This document shows positions 1 to 8,167 of a stretch of DNA of 64,000 bases, piece after piece. How positions within the stretch are numbered: position 1 is the stretch's first letter; every line of letters begins with the position of its first letter. The translations under genes and the position numbers were made by a program. The notes under the pieces are model-generated. The model searched no databases. It had not been told where the DNA came from and worked only from the letters and a program-made list of their open reading frames with translations. The stretch covers positions 2,046,001 through 2,110,000 of the forward strand of contig NZ_JAVDUV010000001.1 in NCBI RefSeq assembly GCF_031456545.1. The letters run 5' to 3'. This stretch comes from Agromyces sp. 3263 (lineage in GTDB: Bacteria; Actinomycetota; Actinomycetes; Actinomycetales; Microbacteriaceae).

Positions 1-233
1 GGCCCGATCACGACGAGCTCGATGTCGTTGTCGATCGCGTAGTCGGCGACGATGACGGGGTCGGTCGGGTCGAGTGCGATGGTGGTCACGCTGCCCCGGC
101 CCGACGAGGTGGCGGATGCCGCGATGCCGGCGTTGCCCGGAGCGGCGATGAGCTCGTGACCGGCCTCCTCGTCGAGGAGCGCGAGGATGATGGCGTGCTC
201 GCGCGCGCCCGAGCCGAGGACGAGGATTCTCAC
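1..233 (-). CDS. purD: Phosphoribosylamine-glycine ligase, N-terminal fragment
   Basis: This is the first 77 residues of a protein whose remainder lies beyond the left edge of the window. It opens with [14 protein letters not shown], the glycine-rich N-terminal signature of PurD (GAR synthetase), followed by the APGNAGIA segment typical of the family. PurD ligates glycine to phosphoribosylamine with ATP, the second step of purine synthesis. The start is GTG; a hexamer TAGCCT (240-245 read on the minus strand) ends 6 nt before it, so the mRNA is probably leaderless. purF and purM lie within 6 kb, which supports the call. Confidence 0.93.
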   Translation of the reverse strand, partial: MRILVLGSGAREHAIILALLDEEAGHELIAAPGNAGIAASATSSGRGSVTTIALDPTDPVIVADYAIDNDIELVVIG

Positions 234-337
234 CGGTTCAGGCTACCCGATGGGACTCGGGCGCCTCGGGCCCTGGGCGCCCCGTGACAGCGCCGACGGA
301 CGGGTCGCCTGACGGTGCCGTGCGGGAGGATGGGGGC

Positions 338-745
338 ATGGCACGAGCACGGATCGACGACGACCTCGGACGCGCGGCACTGACCACGATGCTGGCGATC
401 GCCGAGGCGAACGGCATCGACCAGGCCGACGGGCCTGCGCTCGCGGCATCCGTCGACCGCTCGACCCTCGCGCTCGTCGTGCGCTACACCCTGCAGCTGC
501 TGGCCGAGCAGGCGCCCGGCGGCACGGTCGAGGTGCGCGTGCCGCCCTATGCGGCGGTGCAGTGCGTCGAGGGTCCGAAGCACACCCGGGGCACGCCTCC
601 GAACGTGATCGAGACGGATGCCGGCACCTGGATCGCGCTCGCCAGGGGCACGCTCTCATGGGCCGACGCCAAGGCGTCGGGGCGGGTGCACGCCTCGGGG
701 CAGCGGGCCGACCTGACGGGTCACCTCCCGGTGCTCTCGACGTAG
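338..745 (+). CDS. Sterol carrier family protein (small SCP2-like protein)
   Basis: A 135-residue soluble protein. The middle of the chain reads VEVRVPPYAAVQCVEGPKHTRGTPPNVIETD and then the TWIALARGTLSWADA segment, which is the pattern of the actinobacterial sterol carrier (SCP2/MDMPI C-terminal-like) proteins encoded next to purD and purF. The ATG at 338 was preferred to an in-frame start at 284 because it follows a GGGAGGA Shine-Dalgarno at 324-330 and because the family starts at this MARARID region. The biochemical role is unknown; the link to purine genes is by conserved neighbourhood only. Confidence 0.75.
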   Translation: MARARIDDDLGRAALTTMLAIAEANGIDQADGPALAASVDRSTLALVVRYTLQLLAEQAPGGTVEVRVPPYAAVQCVEGPKHTRGTPPNVIETDAGTWIALARGTLSWADAKASGRVHASGQRADLTGHLPVLST

Positions 746-819
746 CGGCACCGAGCGCGCCGCCGAGCGCCGGGCGGCGGGCGGGCCGAGCGGCATCCGC
801 CGGATGGGACAATGGAGGG

Positions 820-1257
820 GTGAGCGACCCTCAGAACCTTCCGCAGCCGTACGAGCCCGAGCGCGACCCCGAGACCGGGGCTGCACCCGAGGCCGACGCT
901 GCACCCGCGCGGCGCGTGGAGCACCTGGAGATCGACGAGCCCATCGAGACCGAGGTCACCGATGACGTCGTGACCGTGCGGCGCGCCCCCCGGTATGGAC
1001 GGTTCATCACGCTCGGCGCCATCCTCGGCGCCGTGGTGGCGCTCATCCTCACGTTCGCCTTCTCGGGCCAACCGGTCGACGGGGCGGCAGGCCCCGGCTT
1101 CGACAAGGGCCAGGTGTTCGGCTTCCTGCTGCTCGGCTGCGCGGCGATCGGCGCGATGCTGGGCGCCCTGGTCGCCCTCGTGATCGACCGCGCCTCCGCC
1201 AGGAAGGCGAAGTCCGTCGCCGCGCTGCACGAGTCGACGTACCGCGCCGACGACTAG
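820..1257 (+). CDS. Small two-helix membrane protein, function unknown
   Basis: A 145-residue protein. The first ~60 residues are acidic and proline-rich. Two hydrophobic segments follow (about residues 66-83, FITLGAILGAVVALILTFAF, and about 101-125, VFGFLLLGCAAIGAMLGALVALVI), then a short basic C-terminal tail. Both ends are probably cytoplasmic. The GTG at 820 is preceded by the hexamer GACAAT (808-813) with exactly 6 nt between, suggesting a leaderless start. I do not recognise a named family beyond the many small actinobacterial proteins of this type. Confidence 0.7.
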   Translation: MSDPQNLPQPYEPERDPETGAAPEADAAPARRVEHLEIDEPIETEVTDDVVTVRRAPRYGRFITLGAILGAVVALILTFAFSGQPVDGAAGPGFDKGQVFGFLLLGCAAIGAMLGALVALVIDRASARKAKSVAALHESTYRADD

Positions 1258-2147
1258 GCGCGCAGGCTGAGCACCCCGTCGGCGAACTCGCGCGGCGCCT
1301 CCTGCGGCAGGTCGTGGCCGATGCCGGGGAGCTCGCGGAACGCGTAGGCGCCCGTGAACTTCTCGCGGTCGGTCTCGCCGCCGGGACCGCCGACGCCGTC
1401 GGCGCCGCTCTCGAGCACGACGGTCGGCACCCCGATGGGCGGCTCGGTCGAGGCAGCCGCCTCGAGGTCGGCATAGCGCGGATCGCCCTCGGCGAGCCCG
1501 TACCGGTGCCGGTAGGAGTGGATCACGACGTCGACGAAGTCGGGGTTGTCGAGGCTCGGCGCGCTCGCGGCGAACGCCGCCGCCGCGCCGGCCCATTGGG
1601 GCGACCACGTCGTCCACAGCAGTTCGCAGAGCTCGCGCCGATACCGTTCGAGCCCGCGACGCCCGCGCTCGGAATGGAAGTAGTACTGGTACCAGTACGT
1701 GCGCTCCCACTCGGGCGGGGCCGGCTCCTGGCCGAAGCCCGCCCCGAACACGTTGTAGCCGCCGACCGTCACGAGACCGCCGACGCGGTCGGGATGCACG
1801 GCCGCGACGAGGCACGATGCGCGACCGCCCCAGTCGTAGCCGCCGACGATCGGCCGGTCGAGGCCGAGCCCCTCGATCAGGTCGAGCAGGTCCTGTGCGA
1901 GCGCCGCCTGCTCACCCGAGCGCATCGTCGCGGCATCCGTGAACCGCGTCGGGCCATAGCCGCGCAGGTAGGGCGCGATCACGCGCATGCCGGATGCCGC
2001 GAGCAGGCCGGCGACCTCGTCGTAGGCGCGCACGTCGTAGGGGAACCCGTGCGAGAGCACCGCGGCCGGCCCGTCGGGCGGACCCGCCTCCTCATAGGCG
2101 ATCTCGAGCACCGGGGTGCGCACGCTGCCGCGGCGAGTGAATCCCAT
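1254..2147 (-). CDS. Alpha/beta hydrolase with Asp nucleophile (epoxide hydrolase or haloalkane dehalogenase type)
   Basis: A 297-residue alpha/beta-hydrolase. It has the HGFP oxyanion-hole motif (residues 33-36), a nucleophile elbow GGYDWGG with Asp105 instead of Ser, and the C-terminal catalytic His278 in the GIGHDLP segment. An Asp nucleophile followed by Trp-Gly-Gly is seen in epoxide hydrolases and haloalkane dehalogenases rather than in esterases. The ATG at 2147 was chosen over an upstream in-frame ATG at 2219 because the homology starts here and a CACACT hexamer (2154-2159, minus strand) ends 6 nt upstream. The substrate cannot be told from the sequence. The 3' end overlaps that of the preceding gene by 4 bases, tail to tail. 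Confidence 0.82.
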   Translation of the reverse strand: MGFTRRGSVRTPVLEIAYEEAGPPDGPAAVLSHGFPYDVRAYDEVAGLLAASGMRVIAPYLRGYGPTRFTDAATMRSGEQAALAQDLLDLIEGLGLDRPIVGGYDWGGRASCLVAAVHPDRVGGLVTVGGYNVFGAGFGQEPAPPEWERTYWYQYYFHSERGRRGLERYRRELCELLWTTWSPQWAGAAAAFAASAPSLDNPDFVDVVIHSYRHRYGLAEGDPRYADLEAAASTEPPIGVPTVVLESGADGVGGPGGETDREKFTGAYAFRELPGIGHDLPQEAPREFADGVLSLRA

Positions 2148-2237
2148 GCGGCCAGTGTGGCGCACGCCACCGACGTCGTGCTCGGCTCGGCCGCGCCCCG
2201 ACGGGATGGCCGATGACACGCCGCCCGCGGCATCCGC

Positions 2238-3695
2238 TCAGCTGAGCTGGGTCTTCTCCACCCACTCGAGGTACTCCTCGGTGACCGTGCCGGTGACGTA
2301 CTCGCCGGTGAAGCACGAGAGGTCGAGCTGGTCGATCGAGGTGCCCTGGGTGATCGCGGCCTGCAGGTCGGCGACCTCCTGGTAGATCATGTGGTCGGCG
2401 TTCAGCTCGCGGGCGATCTCGGGGATCTTGCGCCCGTGCGCGACGAGCTCCTGGCGGCTCGGCATGTTGATGCCGTAGACGTGCGGGTAGCGCACCGGGG
2501 GAGCGGCCGACGTGAAGGTGACCTTGTTGGCGCCGGCGGCGCGGGCCATCTCGACGATCTCCTTCGAGGTCGTGCCGCGCACGATCGAGTCGTCGACGAT
2601 GAGGATGTTCTTGCCCTTGAACTCGGTGCCCATGGCGTTGAGCTTCTGGCGCACCGAGCGGCGGCGCTGCGCCTGCCCGGGCATGATGAACGTGCGGCCC
2701 ACGTAGCGGTTCTTGTAGAACCCCTCGCGGTACTCGATGCCGAGCTTCTGGGCGACCTGCATCGCCGCGGGTCGCGACGAGTCGGGGATCGGCATGACGA
2801 CGTCGATGTCGCCCTTGTCCATGTGGGTCTCGATGGTGGTCGCGAGCCGGTCGCCCATGCGCAGGCGCGCCTCGTACACCGAGATGCCGTTCATGACGGA
2901 GTCGGGGCGGGCGAGGTAGACGTACTCGAACGAGCACGGCACGAGGCGCGGGTTCTTCGCGCACTGCCGCGAGATCATGCGCCCGTCGAGGGTGATGAAG
3001 ATCGCCTCGCCGGGGAGCACGTCGCGCACGATCTCGTAGTCGCCGTTCTCGAGCACGAGCGATTCGGAGGCGACGATCCACTCGTCCTTGCCGGCCTCGG
3101 TCACGCGCTTGCCGAGGATGAGCGGACGGATGCCGTAGGGGTCGCGGAACGCGAGCAGGCCGTAGCCCGCGATGAGCGAGATGACCGCGTAGGAGCCCTC
3201 GACGCGTTCGTGCACCTGCTCGACGGCGGCGAACACCTGGTCGGGGTCGAGGTCGAGCCCGGTGATCTGCCCCTGCAGCTCGGTCGCAAGCACGTTGAGG
3301 AGCATCTCGGTGTCGCTCGTGGAGTTCACGTGGCGGCGGTCGATGTTGAACAGGTCGCTCGAGAGCTCACGCGTGTTCGTGAGGTTGCCGTTGTGCACGA
3401 GGATGATGCCGTACGGCGCGTTCACGTAGAACGGCTGCGCCTCCTCCTCGCGCTCTGCCGCGCCCTTGGTCGTGTAGCGCACGTGGCCGAGGCCCATGTT
3501 GCCGAGCAGCGAGCGCATGTCGCGCGTGCGGAAGGCCTCACGCACCTGCCCGCGCTGCTTCGTCATGTGGAAGACCGGTCCGTCTGCGGTCGCGATGCCG
3601 GTGGAGTCCTGCCCCCGGTGCTGCAGCAGCAGGAGGCTGTCGTAGATCTGCTGGTTGACGGGCTCGGTGGAGACGATGCCGACGATGCCGCACAT
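2238..3695 (-). CDS. purF: Amidophosphoribosyltransferase
   Basis: A 485-residue glutamine PRPP amidotransferase, catalysing the first committed step of purine synthesis in the cytoplasm. The start MCGIVGI places the N-terminal nucleophile Cys at position 2. GHVRYTTKG and HNGNLTN belong to the N-terminal Ntn glutaminase domain. CSFEYVYLARPDS and the PRPP-binding loop VDDSIVRGTT (about residues 362-375) belong to the phosphoribosyltransferase domain. The length is normal. The leader between the hydrolase-free upstream region and the start is about 75 nt with a 16-bp palindrome CACACGCGCGCGTGTG at 3755-3770. It is transcribed away from purM and alone. Confidence 0.97.
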   Translation of the reverse strand: MCGIVGIVSTEPVNQQIYDSLLLLQHRGQDSTGIATADGPVFHMTKQRGQVREAFRTRDMRSLLGNMGLGHVRYTTKGAAEREEEAQPFYVNAPYGIILVHNGNLTNTRELSSDLFNIDRRHVNSTSDTEMLLNVLATELQGQITGLDLDPDQVFAAVEQVHERVEGSYAVISLIAGYGLLAFRDPYGIRPLILGKRVTEAGKDEWIVASESLVLENGDYEIVRDVLPGEAIFITLDGRMISRQCAKNPRLVPCSFEYVYLARPDSVMNGISVYEARLRMGDRLATTIETHMDKGDIDVVMPIPDSSRPAAMQVAQKLGIEYREGFYKNRYVGRTFIMPGQAQRRRSVRQKLNAMGTEFKGKNILIVDDSIVRGTTSKEIVEMARAAGANKVTFTSAAPPVRYPHVYGINMPSRQELVAHGRKIPEIARELNADHMIYQEVADLQAAITQGTSIDQLDLSCFTGEYVTGTVTEEYLEWVEKTQLS

Positions 3696-3754
3696 GCGAG
3701 CTAGGGCTCCTCGTGGGGGTGGGTTGAGCGTCCGAGCAGGACGATCCATCCTCC

Positions 3755-3770
3755 CACACGCGCGCGTGTG
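3755..3770. promoter_or_regulatory. Perfect 16-bp palindrome upstream of purF
   Basis: CACACGCGCGCGTGTG is a perfect dyad 60 nt upstream of the purF start in a 117-bp intergenic region. It could be a regulator binding site or just an alternating CG tract; no known operator was recognised. Confidence 0.3.
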
Positions 3771-3781
3771 AGCCGCCTGAA

Positions 3782-3812
3782 CGGCACCTCCTGCTCAGCT
3801 GAGCGGGTGCCG
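3782..3812. terminator. Hairpin at the end of the glutamine amidotransferase gene
   Basis: Arms CGGCACC (3782-3788) and GGTGCCG (3806-3812) enclose the self-complementary GCTCAGCTGAGC, giving a nearly continuous stem immediately after the stop codon at 3813-3815 of the minus-strand gene. There is no U-tract, as is common in GC-rich actinobacteria. Confidence 0.5.
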
Positions 3813-4544
3813 CTACCGGGCGTGACGCTCGACGAAGGCCCGCAGCATCCGGCTCGGATGCGACACCTCCGCCCGACGCACCGCGGCGAGCGTCGGCTCG
3901 AGCTCGTCGGCCGCGAAGTACCCGTGGTTCGCATAGGCGTGGATTCGCACGGTGATGGCCTCGACGTCGAGCTCGGGGTGGAACTGCGTCGCGTAGACGT
4001 TCGACCCGACCCGGAACATCTGCACCGGGCAGGTCGGCGACGACCCGAGCAGGGTCGCGGAGGCCGGCAGCGATCGGATCGCCTCCTTGTGCCCCACGAA
4101 CGCGTTGAACGTCGGCGGCATCCCGGCGAGGATCGGGTCGGATGCCCCGGCGTCGGTCAGCGTGACCGGCACGACGCTGATCGGCTCGGCGTAGGTCCGG
4201 TCGATCGGCGCGCCCTGGTGCACGCCGAGGGTGCCCACGCCGTAGCAGGCCCCGAGGAAAGGGAAGTCCCGGGCCACGACCTCGTCGAGGAGCGCGTCGA
4301 ACTCGGACTCGACCCGCCGCTGCACCGGCGACTTCCGCTCGGCAGGATCGGACGCGTTGAAGGGGCCGCCGCCGACGAAGATGCCCGAGAGCCCGTCCAG
4401 GTCGAGGTCGGGCATCGGCTCCGCCTCGAGCCGCACCCGGACCAGGTCGCGCTCGTCGAGGCCGGAGTGGCGGAGGAACAGCGCGTACTCCTCGTCGGCG
4501 GGCTGGTCCTCGGCGCGCGTCGCGAGGAGGACGAAGGGCTTCAC
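3813..4544 (-). CDS. Class I glutamine amidotransferase (stand-alone, GMP-synthase-like)
   Basis: A 243-residue class I glutamine amidotransferase domain with no partner domain. The nucleophile elbow is GACYGVG with Cys100, and the His-Glu pair of the triad is in QFHPELD (His189, Glu191). Such stand-alone proteins release ammonia from glutamine or hydrolyse gamma-glutamyl compounds; the acceptor is unknown. The GTG start gives VKPFVLLATR, which is the first beta-strand of the fold. It has its own hairpin terminator, so it is probably a single-gene unit inserted in the purine neighbourhood rather than a purine enzyme. Confidence 0.85.
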   Translation of the reverse strand: MKPFVLLATRAEDQPADEEYALFLRHSGLDERDLVRVRLEAEPMPDLDLDGLSGIFVGGGPFNASDPAERKSPVQRRVESEFDALLDEVVARDFPFLGACYGVGTLGVHQGAPIDRTYAEPISVVPVTLTDAGASDPILAGMPPTFNAFVGHKEAIRSLPASATLLGSSPTCPVQMFRVGSNVYATQFHPELDVEAITVRIHAYANHGYFAADELEPTLAAVRRAEVSHPSRMLRAFVERHAR

Positions 4545-4581
4545 ACGCCCACGATATTCCCGAGGCCCGCGGCGCGGGGCC

Positions 4582-5016
4582 TCAGTACTCCGACGGCTTG
4601 GGCAGCACGGCCATCGTGCAGCGCGAGACGCACACCAGCTTGCCCGCGGCATCCGTGATCCTGATGTCCCACACCTGCGTGGTGCGGCCGCGCGAGATCG
4701 GCGTCGCCTCGCCGTAGACCCAGCCCTCGGCGACCGGGCGCACGTGGTTGGCGTTGATCTCCATGCCGACGCAGTAGCTCGTGGCCGGGTCGACGGTGAA
4801 CGTCGAGCCCCAGCTCGCCAAGCTCTCGGCGAAGGCGACGGATGCCCCGCCGTGCAGCACCCCGCCCGGCTGCCGCGTGCGGCCGTCGACCGGCATCCGG
4901 CCCTTGAGCGAGCCATCGGTGAGTTCGGTCATCTCGATGCCGAGCTCGTTCAGGAGGGTGCCGTCGCGACGCGAGTTCGCCCAGTCGAGGGAGGGCTCGC
5001 CGAACCAGATGCTCAT
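4582..5016 (-). CDS. PaaI-type hotdog-fold acyl-CoA thioesterase
   Basis: A 144-residue single hotdog domain. The segment GGVLHGGASVAFAESLAS is the family signature: HGG binds the thioester carbonyl and the Glu in AES is the catalytic base, as in PaaI and DHNA-CoA thioesterases (MenI). A role in menaquinone or phenylacetate metabolism is possible but nothing nearby supports either. The ATG at 5016 was chosen because CAGACT (5024-5029, minus strand) ends 7 nt upstream and because the conserved region starts here. The 3' end is close to, but does not overlap, the amidotransferase start. Confidence 0.83.
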   Translation of the reverse strand: MSIWFGEPSLDWANSRRDGTLLNELGIEMTELTDGSLKGRMPVDGRTRQPGGVLHGGASVAFAESLASWGSTFTVDPATSYCVGMEINANHVRPVAEGWVYGEATPISRGRTTQVWDIRITDAAGKLVCVSRCTMAVLPKPSEY

Positions 5017-5093
5017 GCGATCGAGTCTGGCATGCGCTCCCGTCCACGGGTGCGCTGCGGCGCCTCGACGACCCGTAGCTGTGAGTGGGCCCG

Positions 5094-5705
5094 CTATGCC
5101 AGCTCGGCGATGATCGGGTGGATGGCGTCGTCGAACGCCGAGGCATCCGATCGCAGGGAGTCGGTGACCGCCACGGTCATCGCGCCGATCCACCAGACGC
5201 CCGGCTGCGTGAACGGCACCACCTCGACGTTGAGCTCGAAGGAGTGCGCCCGGCGCCCCACTTCACGCTCGTGCTCGGCGATCGTGCCGGCGTAGGCGCG
5301 GTAGGAGTCGCCACGGCGTGCGGCCGATGCGGTGCGGTACCCCTGATGCGCCCATTCGGCCCAGGCCCGCGCGGCCTCGGCGTGCGGCACGATCGCCGCG
5401 GCCAGGATCTCCGCTTCGGAGACGGGCAGCGCCACATCGGTGTCGTACGCCTCGACGAGTTCGAGCGGCACGGCCGACGGATGCGCCTCGGGCTCGACCG
5501 TCATCGCCCACCAGGCCCGCCACTGCCGTTCGAGCAGGTCGTGCTGGTCGATCTCGAGCCGGTCGCCGACTGCGCCGACGTCGCGGAGCCTCGGCAGCTC
5601 CACCGGCGACGCGATCGCGAGCACTTCGCGCAGGTAGAGGGCGAGGAGGACCGAGCGACTCGCGTTCTCGCGAATCACCCACGACGGAGTTCCGCCCGCG
5701 TGCAT
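5094..5705 (-). CDS. Conserved hypothetical protein next to purM
   Basis: A 203-residue protein, rich in Ala, Glu and Trp, with no signal peptide or membrane segment. I do not recognise a domain. The alternating helical stretches (for example residues 100-150) suggest an alpha-helical soluble fold. The start is well supported: TAAAAT (5712-5717, minus strand) ends 6 nt before the ATG. It is transcribed divergently from purM with only 69 bp between the starts, so the two promoters overlap. Confidence 0.6.
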   Translation of the reverse strand: MHAGGTPSWVIRENASRSVLLALYLREVLAIASPVELPRLRDVGAVGDRLEIDQHDLLERQWRAWWAMTVEPEAHPSAVPLELVEAYDTDVALPVSEAEILAAAIVPHAEAARAWAEWAHQGYRTASAARRGDSYRAYAGTIAEHEREVGRRAHSFELNVEVVPFTQPGVWWIGAMTVAVTDSLRSDASAFDDAIHPIIAELA

Positions 5706-5774
5706 GGGTCCATTTTAGGGTGCGCTGTCCGCCAGGGCACGGATCGGCGCGCGGGCCGCGGGTACGCTTGACAG

Positions 5775-6881
5775 GTGACCTCGAACTCGTCCTACGCCGC
5801 CGCCGGAGTCGACACCCGGGCGGGCGATCTCGCCGTCGAGCTCATGAAGGAGGCCGTCGCCGCGACGCACGGCTCCAACGTTCTCGGCGGGGTCGGCGGT
5901 TTCGCCGGTCTCTTCGACCTCTCGTTCGCGAAGGACTACGCCCGGCCGCTGCTCGCGACCTCGACCGACGGCGTCGGCACGAAGATCGCGATCGCCCAGG
6001 CGCTCGACCGTCACGACACCATCGGGCAGGACCTCGTGGGCATGGTCGTCGACGACATCGTCGTGGTCGGGGCGAAGCCGCTGTTCATGACCGACTACAT
6101 CGCCTGCGGCAAGGTCGTGCCCGAGCGCATCGCCGCGATCGTCACGGGCATCGCGAGGGCCTGCGCCGAGACGGGCACCGCGCTCGTCGGCGGCGAGACC
6201 GCCGAGCACCCCGGGCTCATGGGCGCCGACGACTACGACGTGGCCGGCGCCGCGGTCGGCGTGGTCGAGGCCGACCGGCTGCTCGGCGCCGAGCGCGTGC
6301 GCGACGGCGACGCGGTCATCGCGATCGCCTCGAGCGGCCTGCACTCCAACGGGTTCTCCCTGGTCCGGCACATCCTCGCGAACGCGGGGCTGTCGTACAC
6401 GGATGCCGCCGCAGAGCTCGGCACGACGTGGGGCGAGGCGCTCCTCGAGCCGACGCGGCTCTACGCCGGGCCGCTCGTGCGCCTCCTCGAGCACGACCGG
6501 CTCGCGACATCCGTGCACTCGCTGTCGCACGTGACGGGCGGCGGCATCGCGGCGAACCTCGCCCGCGTGCTCCCTCGCGGCTCGTGGGTCGAGCTCGACC
6601 GGTCGACGTGGTCGCCGGCGCCCGTCTTCCGCGTGCTCAACGACCTCGCGGGCACGACGCTCGAGTCCACCGAGGGCACCTGGAACCTCGGCATCGGCTT
6701 CTTCGCCGTGGTCGCCGCGGAGGACGCCGCCGCCGTGATCGACGAGCTCGACGCGCTCGGCCTGCCCTCGTGGCAGGCGGGCACCGTCGCCATCGGCGAT
6801 CGCGACCTCGACGGATTCGAGCAGGGCGCGAAGGGCGTCGACGGCGGCGCCGTGCGCCTCGTGGGCGCCTACCGGGACTGA
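5775..6881 (+). CDS. purM: Phosphoribosylformylglycinamidine cyclo-ligase (AIR synthetase)
   Basis: A 368-residue PurM. YAAAGVDTRAGDLAVELMK near the N-terminus, STDGVGTK for ATP/substrate binding, and GLHSNGFSL and HVTGGGI later in the chain are the family motifs. It converts FGAM to AIR with ATP, the fifth step of purine synthesis. The GTG start is fixed by TACGCT at 5763-5768 with exactly 6 nt between. The next gene starts 4 nt after its stop codon, so the two are co-transcribed. Confidence 0.97.
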   Translation: MTSNSSYAAAGVDTRAGDLAVELMKEAVAATHGSNVLGGVGGFAGLFDLSFAKDYARPLLATSTDGVGTKIAIAQALDRHDTIGQDLVGMVVDDIVVVGAKPLFMTDYIACGKVVPERIAAIVTGIARACAETGTALVGGETAEHPGLMGADDYDVAGAAVGVVEADRLLGAERVRDGDAVIAIASSGLHSNGFSLVRHILANAGLSYTDAAAELGTTWGEALLEPTRLYAGPLVRLLEHDRLATSVHSLSHVTGGGIAANLARVLPRGSWVELDRSTWSPAPVFRVLNDLAGTTLESTEGTWNLGIGFFAVVAAEDAAAVIDELDALGLPSWQAGTVAIGDRDLDGFEQGAKGVDGGAVRLVGAYRD

Positions 6882-6885
6882 GCCG

Positions 6886-7650
6886 ATGCACGCGGCCGTC
6901 TCGATCGGGATCATCGGCACGACGAGTGCCGAGGTGGCCCGCGAGCTGGCCCCGCGCGTCGAGCGGCTCGGCTTCTCGGCGCTCTGGATCAACGACGTGC
7001 CCGGCGGCGACTCCCTCGACGGGCTCCGCGCGGCTGCATCCGTGACCGACACGCTCCGCCTCGCGACCGGTGTCATCCCACTCGACCGTCGGCCCGCCGA
7101 CACGCTCGACCTGCGTGAACTGCCCGTGGCGCGCACGACCCTGGGGATCGGCTCGGGTCGGGCCGAGCATCCGGTTCGCCTGGTCAGCGAGGGTGTCCGG
7201 GCGTTGCGCGCGTCCACGACCGCGTCCATCGTCGTGGGTGCGCTCGGCCCGCGGATGCGCCGGCTGGCCGCCGAGCACGCCGACGGCGTGCTGCTCAACT
7301 GGCTCACGCCGGAGGCGGCGCGGGCGGCGGCCGAGGAAGCCCGCGCTGCGGCGAGCGCCGCCGATGCGCTCCGCCCGCGGGTCGTGCTCTACGTGCGCAC
7401 GATCGCCGAGCAGCAGGCGCGGCCGGCGCTCGAGCAGGAGATCACCCGCTACGAGTCGGTGCCGTCGTACGCCGCGAACTTCGAACGCCTCGGCATCGCC
7501 GCGGCCGACGCGACGGTGACGGATGCCGCGGGGCTGGCCGCGTTCGACGTCGTCGACGAGCTCGTGCTACGGGCCATCACTCCGTCGAACTCGCTCGCCG
7601 AACTGGAGCGGTTCGTCGAGGAGACCGCGCGCTGGCGATTCCAGGCATGA
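6886..7650 (+). CDS. Short LLM-class flavin-dependent oxidoreductase
   Basis: A 254-residue luciferase-like TIM-barrel protein. The pattern VERLGFSALWINDVPGGDSLD at the N-terminus, RLATGVIPLDRRP, LGIGSGRAE and VGALGPRMRRLAAEHADGVLLNW are typical of F420- or FMN-dependent LLM enzymes. It is shorter than usual members of the family (about 280-340 residues), with part of the central barrel missing between the second and third of these motifs. Its start lies 4 nt after the purM stop, with no separate promoter visible. The substrate is unknown. Confidence 0.78.
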   Translation: MHAAVSIGIIGTTSAEVARELAPRVERLGFSALWINDVPGGDSLDGLRAAASVTDTLRLATGVIPLDRRPADTLDLRELPVARTTLGIGSGRAEHPVRLVSEGVRALRASTTASIVVGALGPRMRRLAAEHADGVLLNWLTPEAARAAAEEARAAASAADALRPRVVLYVRTIAEQQARPALEQEITRYESVPSYAANFERLGIAAADATVTDAAGLAAFDVVDELVLRAITPSNSLAELERFVEETARWRFQA

Positions 7651-7766
7651 GGCGTCCGCCCCGCGCGGTCCGCCTCGACCGGGTCACCGGGTCGTCGGAT
7701 CGTCGATGGGCGGCAGGGTTGCGCAAGAAGCCGTCGTCAGCGCCAAGCGTTGAACATCGGTCGCGA

Positions 7767-7973
7767 CTAGGCGCGCTGTTGCTCGTCTCCGGTGACGTAG
7801 GTGTCGTCGTCGTCGGCGGCGTACTCCGACCACTTCGACGCCTCTTCGTTGTATTCGTCATGCTGCGAACCCGTGAGTTCGCGCTCAAGCGCCGTGTAGT
7901 CGGTGTTCGGACTGAAGTACTTCAGCTCCCGAGCGACCTTGGTGTGCTTGGCTTTCTGACGGCCGCGCCCCAT
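7767..7973 (-). CDS. DUF3073 domain protein
   Basis: A 68-residue protein whose N-terminus MGRGRQKAKHTKVARELKYF, followed by SPNTDYTALERELTG, matches the small actinobacterial DUF3073 family; the C-terminal half is very acidic (ADDDDTY). Its function is unknown. Orthologues are commonly encoded beside purM in actinobacteria. A Shine-Dalgarno-like AAGGGGG lies just before the ATG. A TAAACT hexamer at 8055-8060 (minus strand) is a possible -10, leaving a leader of about 75 nt. It converges on the LLM gene. Confidence 0.88.
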   Translation of the reverse strand: MGRGRQKAKHTKVARELKYFSPNTDYTALERELTGSQHDEYNEEASKWSEYAADDDDTYVTGDEQQRA

Positions 7974-8167
7974 GCGTGACCCCCTTACGACATCTGGCCG
8001 GGTGGGATGGTCTTCACCCGGCGCGCTCTGATAGAAGAAATTCGTCCGGCTGCCAGTTTAGCACCGCGAATCGGGCCGGTCGGAGCCTTCCACAGCGAGT
8101 GTGCGCCGGCCGTATCCGCCGCGCCGCCATGGTGCGCGCATCCAGCAAGACATGCTGAGATTGTCAC

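Noticed and set aside
2391..3704. A 437-codon plus-strand frame opposite purF
   Set aside because: Mirror of the purF codon pattern, with no recognisable protein features.
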